From contig CADBPM010000056.1 of the NCBI GenBank assembly GCA_902796595.1, forward strand, positions 1 through 39,483: 39,483 bases of DNA, written 5' to 3'. Within the stretch, counting starts at the first letter, position 1. Every line of letters starts with the position of its first letter. A program made the position numbers and the translations under genes. This document shows positions 1 through 6,176 of this stretch, in pieces. Origin of the DNA: an uncultured Lachnospiraceae bacterium. GTDB lineage: Bacteria > Bacillota > Clostridia > Lachnospirales > Lachnospiraceae. The notes below the pieces were generated by a model. That model saw only the letters and a program-made list of their open reading frames with translations. It searched no databases and was not told the origin of the DNA.

Positions 1-1031
1 TAGTGCTCTTGCTTCGCAAAAGCACTATAATCACCTTCATTAAGTATTTCCTGCGGTATATATCTGCCATTTTCAAGGATATAACTTATCTTACCCATAG
101 TATCCCTATCAAAAAAAGATTCAAAAGTCCCAGTCATTTTCTGAACCTGACCCTCCTTTGATAAAGGTAAAAAACCTACAAGGTCTCTGCCTTCTGCCAT
201 TCGCTCCGCTTTCTTTATCATGGCAAGATATGCCGGCACAAAAAGCTCTATCTTTGCATCCTTAAGGAATTTTTCTGCAAGTCCCTCATATATACCTATC
301 CCCTCATGATCAAGGTCTCCAAAGTAAAATAATCTGTTTTTACTGTCTGTCATGTAAGGCTCAACCGCCATCCTGTAGTCCATAAAAGACCTTAAGATAC
401 CCTTGCCCGCTCCATAGATCAAAGTATCGAATTCCATTCCAAGGATTTCATTGTTCCCACAGGTTGAAATGTACCGCCTCATGCCATAAAACGGGTCCTT
501 ATTTTCAAGAATAAGTATATTTTGAGGAACCCTACGTGACCTTGTATAATAAGCCAAAGGTTCAGAAGTCTCATAAAGGCACAGAGCTTCTTTCTTAATT
601 CCGCAATGCTTCAAAAGAGTTCTGCCACCACCCTGCAAAAGAAACTTTTCCCTTTGCCATATCTCAAAACTTCTTTCATTTGCGGAAACCAGACTCAAAT
701 GATTATCTCCACTATGACAAGAGAAAAAATCATTTAATTGCAAAACTTCTCTTCTCTCCTTCTCGTACTGGGCTAAGTGCGAAAGGTAGTAGTCAGTTTT
801 TATCGGCGGCAAGATCCTAAATTTAAGTTCTTCTTCAAGTTTAGAATAGTCCTTACTTTCCTCAATCTCCCTATATGAAACATATAGGGCAGGTGTCTTT
901 CCGTTTATGCCATCTGCCTTTACCGGACGTAATTTTCCCTTACTGATAAGGAAATTTACCTTATTGACAAGTTCATTATAATCAGAAACCTTATACTTCT
1001 TTTCTATATCTGCTAACGTAATCTTAGGCAA
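1..1031 (-). CDS. JetD-like Toprim (DUF2220) protein, partial at window edge
   Basis: The frame is open for 343 codons from a TTG start to the left edge, so the 3' end is missing. The start is chosen because GGGAGG lies 8 nt upstream of the TTG. The C-terminal half resembles the DUF2220/Toprim domain of JetD, the nuclease subunit of Wadjet anti-plasmid systems. Visible marks are ILILENKDPF (E176, the Toprim acidic residue), YGAGKG (206-211), FGDLDHEG (D239 and D241, the DxD pair) and a C-terminal LENGRYIPQEIL. The first 100 residues would correspond to the less conserved N-terminal domain. In Wadjet the SMC-like JetABC complex extrudes DNA and JetD cleaves it. No jetA, jetB or jetC lies upstream of this gene; partners, if any, are left of the window. 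The Toprim assignment is fairly secure; a working Wadjet system is not shown. Confidence 0.7.
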   Translation of the reverse strand, partial: MPKITLADIEKKYKVSDYNELVNKVNFLISKGKLRPVKADGINGKTPALYVSYREIEESKDYSKLEEELKFRILPPIKTDYYLSHLAQYEKERREVLQLNDFFSCHSGDNHLSLVSANERSFEIWQREKFLLQGGGRTLLKHCGIKKEALCLYETSEPLAYYTRSRRVPQNILILENKDPFYGMRRYISTCGNNEILGMEFDTLIYGAGKGILRSFMDYRMAVEPYMTDSKNRLFYFGDLDHEGIGIYEGLAEKFLKDAKIELFVPAYLAMIKKAERMAEGRDLVGFLPLSKEGQVQKMTGTFESFFDRDTMGKISYILENGRYIPQEILNEGDYSAFAKQEH

Positions 1032-1084
1032 TGGTTCTCCCTCCCAATACAATGCTGTAAGGGGTAAAGTTTTCTACCCTCATT

Positions 1085-1194
1085 TATAGTAAGTGGAGAA
1101 ACTAATTACGGATAGAGCAAGCTCCATCCAGTAATATTCTGAACGACGTTTATCGTGAACAAAATTATTTATTTCGTTTACGATAATATAGTAA
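1085..1194 (-). repeat. Dispersed structured repeat, copy A
   Basis: About 110 bp that align with copies near 23.8, 37.2 and 38.9 kb. It holds a hairpin GATAGAG-CAAG-CTCCATC (one mismatch) and the TATCGT-GAACAAAAT / ATTTCGTTTACGATA palindrome, which is imperfect in this copy. Read on the minus strand it ends about 54 nt before the jetD-like start. The minus frame across it stays open and encodes a tail ending LALSVISFSTYYK, similar to copies B and C. This is the most diverged of the three copies that keep the frame. Confidence 0.8.
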
Positions 1195-1226
1195 ACTATT
1201 ATCACAAATAAAGGAAGATAAAAGTC

Positions 1227-1316
1227 GTCAACCAATTTATTTTTTTGGTTGACAATCCATTTCAACATGATATAATTGTTTTGTTTGTAAACTAGACTAA
1301 TAAAACAAGTTAACGA
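1227..1316 (+). promoter_or_regulatory. bioY promoter with BirA-type biotin operator
   Basis: The promoter is TTGACA (1249-1254), a 16 bp spacer and TATAAT (1271-1276). Just downstream, over the expected start of transcription, are half-sites TTGTAAAC (1285-1292) and GTTAACGA (1309-1316) separated by 16 bp. This fits the BirA operator form known in Firmicutes (TTGTTAAC-N14-16-GTTAACAA), so biotin-loaded BirA probably represses bioY. A second perfect 9 bp inverted repeat, GTCAACCAA/TTGGTTGAC (1227-1253), overlaps the -35 box; its role is unknown. The ribosome site GAGGAG (1315-1320) overlaps the operator's right end. Confidence 0.8.
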
Positions 1317-1325
1317 GGAGAAATC

Positions 1326-1886
1326 ATGACTAAGAATATCAAATTTCTTACAACAACAGCTCTTATGACAGCAGTGATCTGCATATTAGGTCCACTTTCT
1401 ATTCCTATCGGTCCAATTCCTATTTCACTTGGAACTTTGGCAATCTACCTTACAATGTATGTGCTTGATAAAAACAGAGGTACTCTTGCAGTGCTTATCT
1501 ACCTTCTTCTTGGTCTAGTTGGGCTTCCTGTTTTTTCAGGTTTCACTGGCGGTGCCGGCAAGCTTTTCGGACCAACAGGCGGCTTCCTTATCGGTTACAT
1601 ACCAATGGCTTTTCTTATCGGGCTTGCCCTTGAGAAGTTCTGGAAAAAGAGAATTATCAGTGTACTTCTTATAGAGGTTGCAACATGGGTACTCTATATG
1701 TTTGGTACGATCTGGCTTATGATTCAGGCAAATCTTACTTTTAAGGCTGCCCTTGCAAGTGCCGTTATTCCATTCATAGTTTTAGACCTTGCCAAGATCA
1801 TTATTGCCGCAATAGTAGGACCTGTGCTTAAAAAGAGACTTTCTTTTTTTAATGAACAGGTAAGCGTACAGCACACCGAAGGCTAA
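1326..1886 (+). CDS. bioY: BioY, biotin transporter substrate-binding (S) component
   Basis: The 186-residue hydrophobic protein has about six membrane segments and the BioY pattern of an N-terminal TTALMTAVICILGPLSIP helix, then LLLGLVGLPVFSGFTGG and GPTGGFLIGY (about residues 58-92). BioY is the S component of a biotin ECF transporter; the energizing module (EcfA/A'/T) is not in the window and is usually shared by several S components. GAGGAG sits 5 nt before the ATG. The gene is monocistronic, with a BirA-type operator upstream and a bidirectional terminator just after the stop. The operator independently supports biotin as substrate. Confidence 0.95.
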   Translation: MTKNIKFLTTTALMTAVICILGPLSIPIGPIPISLGTLAIYLTMYVLDKNRGTLAVLIYLLLGLVGLPVFSGFTGGAGKLFGPTGGFLIGYIPMAFLIGLALEKFWKKRIISVLLIEVATWVLYMFGTIWLMIQANLTFKAALASAVIPFIVLDLAKIIIAAIVGPVLKKRLSFFNEQVSVQHTEG

Positions 1887-1889
1887 AAA

Positions 1890-1948
1890 AAACCGGATTA
1901 AATATGATATACCTCATTTTGCGGTATACAACATATTTAATCCGGTTT
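1890..1948. terminator. Bidirectional terminator between bioY and the PAP2 gene
   Basis: A perfect 17 bp outer stem (1890-1906 with 1932-1948) is capped by an inner TATACC/GGTATA stem. It is flanked by A-rich sequence on the left and ends in TTT on the right. It lies between two convergent stop codons, so it can serve both strands. Confidence 0.85.
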
Positions 1949-1949
1949 A

Positions 1950-2474
1950 TTAGATGAAATATAAAAGCCCAAATGATACTCCATACAGATATCCTGCTAT
2001 AACATCTGATGGGTAGTGTACCCCTCCGACCACTCTGACTACAGCTGTCAAAGCGCTTAATAAAAGACAGAACACACCAAATGGAGCGCATACATACAAG
2101 GCTGTCATTGAAATCATTACAGATGCAAATACATGTCTGCTTGGAAATGACTGTCCCATCTTTTCCTTCTTTATAATAGGATCTATATCCCACTCCTCAT
2201 AAGGTCTTTTCCTATTTATAACTGCTCTTAAAAAGCTTCCCAAAGTAAATTCTCCCGCAGGAAGAAAAATACATTCTAAGAGTTTTTTCGATAAAAATGC
2301 ACTTGCAAAACCGCATGTCTTTACCTCTGATACATATAGATAAAGAAGCAATACAGGATATATAAAGTACATCACATACTTCAAAATTTTGTTTAGCACC
2401 AAAAAATTCTTGCACATGTCAGGACTTTTCTTTATTATCCTGCTGATCTTATTATAAAAAAGCGTATAATCCAT
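1950..2474 (-). CDS. PAP2-family membrane phosphatase
   Basis: The 174-residue membrane protein carries the three type 2 phosphatidic acid phosphatase motifs. Motif 1 is RAVINRKRP, fitting K/R-X6-RP with Arg in the usual Lys position. Motif 2 is FPSRH (normally PSGH). Motif 3 is R-VVGGV-H-YPS-D. Hydrophobic segments surround these motifs. Likely substrates are undecaprenyl pyrophosphate, phosphatidic acid or similar lipid phosphates; the sequence does not decide. The PSRH form is common in bacterial PAP2 proteins, so activity is plausible. The gene stands alone between bioY (convergent) and its own promoter at 2532-2560. Confidence 0.9.
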   Translation of the reverse strand: MDYTLFYNKISRIIKKSPDMCKNFLVLNKILKYVMYFIYPVLLLYLYVSEVKTCGFASAFLSKKLLECIFLPAGEFTLGSFLRAVINRKRPYEEWDIDPIIKKEKMGQSFPSRHVFASVMISMTALYVCAPFGVFCLLLSALTAVVRVVGGVHYPSDVIAGYLYGVSFGLLYFI

Positions 2475-2531
2475 TCTTATTCCTCACTGCCCAAGGCACA
2501 ACTATGTCTTCAGTAATCGCATTGACCCTAA

Positions 2532-2560
2532 ATATTACCACGAATTTTGTGACGTTTCAA
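2532..2560 (-). promoter_or_regulatory. Promoter of the PAP2 gene
   Basis: On the minus strand TTGAAA (2555-2560), a 17 bp spacer and TAATAT (2532-2537) form a sigma-A type promoter. It lies about 60 bp upstream of the PAP2 start. The rest of 2475-2660 is AT-rich with nothing else I can support. Confidence 0.6.
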
Positions 2561-2664
2561 CTATATGTTTTTTTCCGTAATATGTACAAACTGCGCATAA
2601 CAAGGCATAATAACCCCTCTATTATGAGTAAATTCACGAAATTTGTCTTTTTTTAAAAATGTGC

Positions 2665-2755
2665 TTACGAACCACAAAATATTTTGTTATAATATAATCA
2701 ATTAATGGTAGTCGAGGACAAGTCGAGGCGAAAGTTTCCCTTGTCTTATTTTTTT
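2665..2755 (+). promoter_or_regulatory. Promoter and attenuator-like leader of the DUF2798 gene
   Basis: TTACGA (2665-2670), 17 bp and TATAAT (2688-2693) give a promoter. The leader then forms a hairpin: outer stem GACAAG/CTTGTC (2717-2722, 2740-2745), inner stem GAGGC/GTTTC with G-T pairs and a GAAA tetraloop (2725-2738), followed by TTATTTTTTTT. This is an intrinsic terminator placed before the gene's own ribosome site (AAGGAGG, 2763-2769). A direct repeat GTCGAGG (2711-2717, 2722-2728) overlaps the left arm and could allow an alternative fold. I do not recognise a known riboswitch class. Confidence 0.6.
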
Positions 2756-2777
2756 TACTTTTAAGGAGGAATGAACA

Positions 2778-3269
2778 ATGCCAAAAACAAAACTTGAAAA
2801 TTTCGTATTCACTGTGATCATGGCCTTTGTAATGGTTTACGGCATGATCTGCTACAACATTTCACTCAACATTCACGGTTGTACAAATGAAGTATTTCTT
2901 ATGGCTTTCGGTGAATTAAGGATCATGTGGCCTGTTGCCATAATCCTTGAACTTGTCTATGCCGGCAGGCTTGCGCCAAAGATCGCCTTCTCATTTATGC
3001 GCCCTACTGACAGACCTCAGTTCATCACTTACGCAATGTCCTTTAGTATCTGTGTACTTATGTGTCCTGCAATGAGTCTTATTGCAACATTTCTTTTTAA
3101 GACCCCATCACTCGGAACATTTGCACAGACATGGGCTCTCAACCTGCCGGCTGCTTTCATTATGCAGTTCGTTATCGCAGGTCCGCTTGTAAGACGTATC
3201 TTCAAGCTTATATTCAGAAGAAATGAAAATAATTCTACTGCAAATGCAGAAGCAACAAATGAAGCATAA
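2778..3269 (+). CDS. DUF2798-type membrane protein
   Basis: The 163-residue protein has four predicted membrane helices arranged as two similar halves. Each half has a helix starting near FVFTVIMAFVMVYGM or YAMSFSICVLMCPAM and ends in a helix with a PL/AP-type turn (for example VIAGPLVRRIF). This matches the DUF2798 family, whose biochemical role is unknown. The C-terminal 20 residues are polar and Asn/Ala/Glu rich. AAGGAGG lies about 8 nt before the ATG. It is monocistronic, with a terminator-like hairpin in the leader and a strong terminator downstream, so its expression appears to be conditional. Confidence 0.75.
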   Translation: MPKTKLENFVFTVIMAFVMVYGMICYNISLNIHGCTNEVFLMAFGELRIMWPVAIILELVYAGRLAPKIAFSFMRPTDRPQFITYAMSFSICVLMCPAMSLIATFLFKTPSLGTFAQTWALNLPAAFIMQFVIAGPLVRRIFKLIFRRNENNSTANAEATNEA

Positions 3270-3276
3270 AGTATAC

Positions 3277-3311
3277 GGAGCACCCGCAAGATCGGGTGCT
3301 CCATTCTTTTT
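3277..3311 (+). terminator. Intrinsic terminator after the DUF2798 gene
   Basis: A perfect 10 bp GC-rich stem, GGAGCACCCG/CGGGTGCTCC with a 6 nt loop, is followed by ATTCTTTTT. The T-run is on the plus strand only. Confidence 0.9.
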
Positions 3312-4113
3312 AAAGGTCAATCTTTCTCTTTAATATCCATGCTGTGCTGATATAAGCACAAAGTGAAAATACAGCATCCATAACGATACCTACCACAATT
3401 CCAAAACTGTCTATTCTACTCGCAGTCATCGCAGGGTTGCCAATGAAGATTTCAACGCCATTTGTTGAAGCTCCACTATACACTAATGCAGTAAGCTTAG
3501 ATGTTGCTATAGCAAGTGCAATAAAAATTACGAAAGTAATAAGATTTGAAAAGGCATTCTTTTCTCTGAAGATTATCCTTGTAAGTGATGTTGCAAGGTA
3601 CGAGAAAGTATATATCATAAATATAGCTACAAATATTGCTATTGCTGCAAGCACTAACTCATTCTTATGAATTGATATTGCAAATCCCGCTCTCTTAAGT
3701 CCCTGCATCAGTTCATCCACGTTTAGATCAAATCTGCGTAAAAGAAGGTAAATATCTGTAAGTCCAAGCAATGCATATCCAACAGTGAATATCGCTGTCT
3801 CAATAAAAACCATTAAAAGCTTTGCTCCGATAACTGCATACATGGAGATCGGTGCCATAAATACAAGGTATCCTTCTTTATTCTTAAGGTCCCTTTCAAA
3901 CATGACCTCGCCATTTATCAACAGGTAAATGTAACTGACCATACCCATCATAAAAAGACAGAAAACGCCAATACTCATTGTAAGACCATCATCAAACCCC
4001 TCTGCTGTACCAAGCCCTATCAGATATACGATCTCAGCAACAACTGTAAGCCCAAGGATTATCAGTATCGGCATAAGGCTCTTTCTAAATTCATATTTCA
4101 TCATTTTAAACAT
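3310..4113 (-). CDS. ABC transporter permease of a YtrA-controlled operon
   Basis: A 267-residue protein with six predicted membrane helices, no other conserved motif and a typical ABC-2-like layout. The start is set at 4113 (MFKMMKYEF) because the ATPase stop lies 1 nt upstream and GAGGAG is well placed; the frame remains open 36 codons further into the ATPase gene. It forms an operon with the ATPase and GntR regulator upstream. In related operons (ytr of Bacillus) such transporters respond to cell-wall-active antibiotics. The cargo here cannot be read from the sequence. Confidence 0.8.
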   Translation of the reverse strand: MFKMMKYEFRKSLMPILIILGLTVVAEIVYLIGLGTAEGFDDGLTMSIGVFCLFMMGMVSYIYLLINGEVMFERDLKNKEGYLVFMAPISMYAVIGAKLLMVFIETAIFTVGYALLGLTDIYLLLRRFDLNVDELMQGLKRAGFAISIHKNELVLAAIAIFVAIFMIYTFSYLATSLTRIIFREKNAFSNLITFVIFIALAIATSKLTALVYSGASTNGVEIFIGNPAMTASRIDSFGIVVGIVMDAVFSLCAYISTAWILKRKIDL

Positions 4114-4114
4114 G

Positions 4115-4819
4115 TTATCTGTTCTCCTCTTCTGTATAAATCCTACGATATGCATCCTGAAGTGACTCATTTTCTTCCATTCTTGCCGATTCAGCATCAA
4201 TAGTAGTAACAAGTCTGCCATCCTTCATAAACACTGCCGTATCTACAATTTTCTCAAGTTCATCTACAAGATGTGAAGAAATGATCACTGTCATATCCTC
4301 GGAAATGCTCTGTATGACCGTCTCCATCACCTTATCTCTTGCAATAAGATCAATGCCGTTAAACGGTTCATCAAGCATTATAAGATCAGCATTTCTTGCC
4401 ATAGTTATAGCAATCTTCATCTTTGCAAGCATACCGGAAGACATAGTTCTTATCTTTTGTTTAGGGTCAAGCTCCATCTTATCTAAAAGATACATATACT
4501 TATCCACTTCAAAATCATTGAAAAAGTCCTTGTAATAATTTCCTGCATCAAGACAGTTCATATACGGGAAGAAATAGCCTTCAGTAGGCATATATGCGAT
4601 ATGAGCCTTATCTCTGTAGGTAAGATTATGTCCGTTGAAAGAAATCGTGCCTTTCTCTGGCGTTGTAAGTCCTGCGATCGTCTTCATTAAGGTTGACTTA
4701 CCGCTTCCGTTCGGTCCAAGCAAAGCATATACCCTTCCGCCTGTAAAGGTGTAAGTAAAATCGTCTATCGCCTTCTTTAATACATATTTCTTTGTTACAT
4801 TACTGCAATTAAGTTCCAT
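4115..4819 (-). CDS. ABC transporter ATP-binding protein
   Basis: A 234-residue ATPase with Walker A GPNGSGKST (about 35-43), Walker B LIMLDEP and H-loop SSH. The signature is degenerate, MSSGM in place of LSGGQ, which is common in the YtrB/YhcH-like group that pairs with YtrA regulators. The start overlaps the upstream regulator's stop (TAATG), giving translational coupling, and the permease follows after 1 nt. It probably energises the neighbouring permease as a dimer. Confidence 0.9.
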   Translation of the reverse strand: MELNCSNVTKKYVLKKAIDDFTYTFTGGRVYALLGPNGSGKSTLMKTIAGLTTPEKGTISFNGHNLTYRDKAHIAYMPTEGYFFPYMNCLDAGNYYKDFFNDFEVDKYMYLLDKMELDPKQKIRTMSSGMLAKMKIAITMARNADLIMLDEPFNGIDLIARDKVMETVIQSISEDMTVIISSHLVDELEKIVDTAVFMKDGRLVTTIDAESARMEENESLQDAYRRIYTEEENR

Positions 4820-5181
4820 TATGATCTGCCCTCCTCATATTTTTTAATATAAGCAACTACTTTATCCTGATCAAGTCCAAGTGCCCTTGTTCGTTCAAGA
4901 AAATCTTTTATTACTTCTTCTATCATCTCTTCTTTAAGCTGCATGATCCGCTCTTCATCCTCCGTAACAAATGTACCGATGCCTCTCTTTGTATAGCTGA
5001 TCCCTCTTTGTTCCATTTCAGTATAGACTCTTGCCGCAGTGTTTGGATTTATCTCATACTGCAATGCAAGTTCTCTGGAAGAAGGAAGCTTGTCGCCTGC
5101 ATGAAGTTCACCTGCAACAATCCTGCTCCGGATATCATCTACAACCTGCATATAAATAGGAAGTTTATTATCAAATTTCAT
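4819..5181 (-). CDS. GntR-family regulator, YtrA subfamily
   Basis: The 120-residue protein has an N-terminal GntR winged helix (IYMQVVDDIRSRIVAGEL, then LPSSRELALQYEINPNTAARVYTEMEQRG) and only about 45 residues after it, the short helical tail of YtrA types rather than an effector domain. It is the first gene of the operon, overlapping the ATPase by 1 nt. Autorepression through the inverted repeats just upstream (5194-5220) is likely, as YtrA-type genes usually lie next to their targets. Confidence 0.9.
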   Translation of the reverse strand: MKFDNKLPIYMQVVDDIRSRIVAGELHAGDKLPSSRELALQYEINPNTAARVYTEMEQRGISYTKRGIGTFVTEDEERIMQLKEEMIEEVIKDFLERTRALGLDQDKVVAYIKKYEEGRS

Positions 5182-5195
5182 CCCTGCTCCTTTCT

Positions 5196-5259
5196 GTAAT
5201 ACTGTATTGTTGTATTACTGTGCTGTCTATATAGTACACTGTTACAGAATGGATGTCAA
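5196..5259 (-). promoter_or_regulatory. Promoter and probable YtrA-type operator of the GntR-ABC operon
   Basis: On the minus strand TTGACA (5254-5259), 17 bp and TACTAT (5231-5236) form the promoter. Downstream is an inverted repeat GTAATAC (5196-5202) and GTATTAC (5212-5218), with an overlapping AATACTGTATT palindrome (5199-5209). The position between start of transcription and ribosome site suits repression by the first gene's product. Confidence 0.7.
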
Positions 5260-5374
5260 CACCTTTTTTGATAATTTTCAATTTTTATTTTCAAGACATT
5301 GCCATTTTTCGTTTTTATGTGTATCTCTTTTAATATTTCACTTTTTGCAAATTCAAAAAAATGCAAAATTATAG

Positions 5375-5527
5375 TTGACAAAGCAGTACACAATATGTTA
5401 TTATCTTAATTGTAAACAAGAAGTAATCAATTTCAATATTTAATTTGCTAACGATTCCCCCCTTATATACTTTTTTCTCACCCCAATTTTTCAAAAAATG
5501 TCCGGATTAAACATCCGGACGTTTTTT
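5375..5527 (+). ncRNA. Candidate small RNA: promoter to terminator with no ORF
   Basis: TTGACA (5375-5380), 18 bp and TATTAT (5399-5404) predict a start near 5411. A terminator follows: GTCCGGAT/ATCCGGAC (5500-5507, 5513-5520) and GTTTTTT. The RNA would be about 115 nt. It contains no ATG with a ribosome site, and its middle has C-rich tracts (GATTCCCCCC near 5452-5462 and CACCCC near 5480-5485). C-rich loops are known in Gram-positive regulatory RNAs that pair with Shine-Dalgarno sequences. Alternatively it is an attenuated leader of the marR operon, but marR has its own promoter further on. Confidence 0.5.
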
Positions 5528-5562
5528 GTTGGGAAATTTAGCCCAGAATTCACAAATTCTTT

Positions 5563-5652
5563 TGTAGCATGCTACATTTTTTTGCATTTTAGTGTTGAAA
5601 TTTCTTTCAACATGCCTTATAATTGCAGAGATAAGCGTAGCGTGCTACGCTT
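5563..5652 (+). promoter_or_regulatory. marR promoter flanked by paired palindromic operators
   Basis: The promoter is TTGAAA (5595-5600), 17 bp, TATAAT (5618-5623). Two palindromes share the core GTAGC-N2-GCTAC: TGTAGCATGCTACA (5563-5576) upstream and AAGCGTAGC-GT-GCTACGCTT (5633-5652) downstream. Their centres are 73 bp apart, about seven turns. A third inverted repeat, GTTGAAA-N4-TTTCAAC (5594-5611), covers the -35 box. Autorepression by the MarR protein is the simplest reading. Confidence 0.7.
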
Positions 5653-5678
5653 TTTATAATGGAAAAGGAGGGATCTTA

Positions 5679-6176
5679 TTGAATGATGATATAGGTCATC
5701 TTATCAAGATTGTAGATGAACAGCTTAAAAAGCGCTTCGACAAGGATCTTCAGAAATTTGACCTTACGCTCAGTCAAATGCGTGTCCTATGGTTCTTGAA
5801 ATCTAAAGGCGGAAGAACAAGTCAAAAAGACATAGAAGATTTTCTTCAGGTTTCGCATCCCACTGTTGTAGGTCTTATCAGCAGGCTTAAAGAAAAAAAG
5901 TTTGTTGAGATCACAACCAACCCTGAAGACCACAGAAGCCGCATTATCTCCGCCACTCCAAAAGCCGAGGTTTTTTATAAGGATTCGGACAGAAGAAAGA
6001 TGCTCTCAGAAAATCTTATCTGTAACAATCTCACTCCTGAGGATGTAGTAGAATTAAAACGCATGCTTTTGATCATCTGCAGCAACCTGAAGGACAGTGA
6101 GGATATCTTTTTAGACAATTCGATCAATTTAAAAGAAGGAGGATATATAAGTGAATGTAATCAAAACACTCGCTAA
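5679..6176 (+). CDS. MarR-family transcriptional regulator
   Basis: A 165-residue regulator with the MarR winged helix: LTLSQMRVLWFLK, then TSQKDIEDFLQVSHPTVVGLISRLKEKKFVEI and the wing NPEDHRSRIISATPKAE. The TTG at 5679 is chosen because GGAGGG lies 6 nt upstream; the frame is open further but would run through the -10 region and operator. The last 26 nt overlap the first transporter gene, so the three genes form one operon. MarR proteins next to exporters usually repress them until a small toxic ligand binds; the ligand is unknown. Confidence 0.9.
   Translation: MNDDIGHLIKIVDEQLKKRFDKDLQKFDLTLSQMRVLWFLKSKGGRTSQKDIEDFLQVSHPTVVGLISRLKEKKFVEITTNPEDHRSRIISATPKAEVFYKDSDRRKMLSENLICNNLTPEDVVELKRMLLIICSNLKDSEDIFLDNSINLKEGGYISECNQNTR

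Noticed and set aside
1080..1268. 62-codon minus-strand ORF across repeat copy A
   Set aside because: Its start lies in the bioY promoter, there is no ribosome site, and the homology to the other copies is confined to the repeat. Treated as part of the repeat.
5592..5678. Longer MarR N-terminus (29 extra codons)
   Set aside because: It would start at the -35 box and run through the -10 box and operator. The TTG at 5679 has a proper ribosome site and fits the family length.
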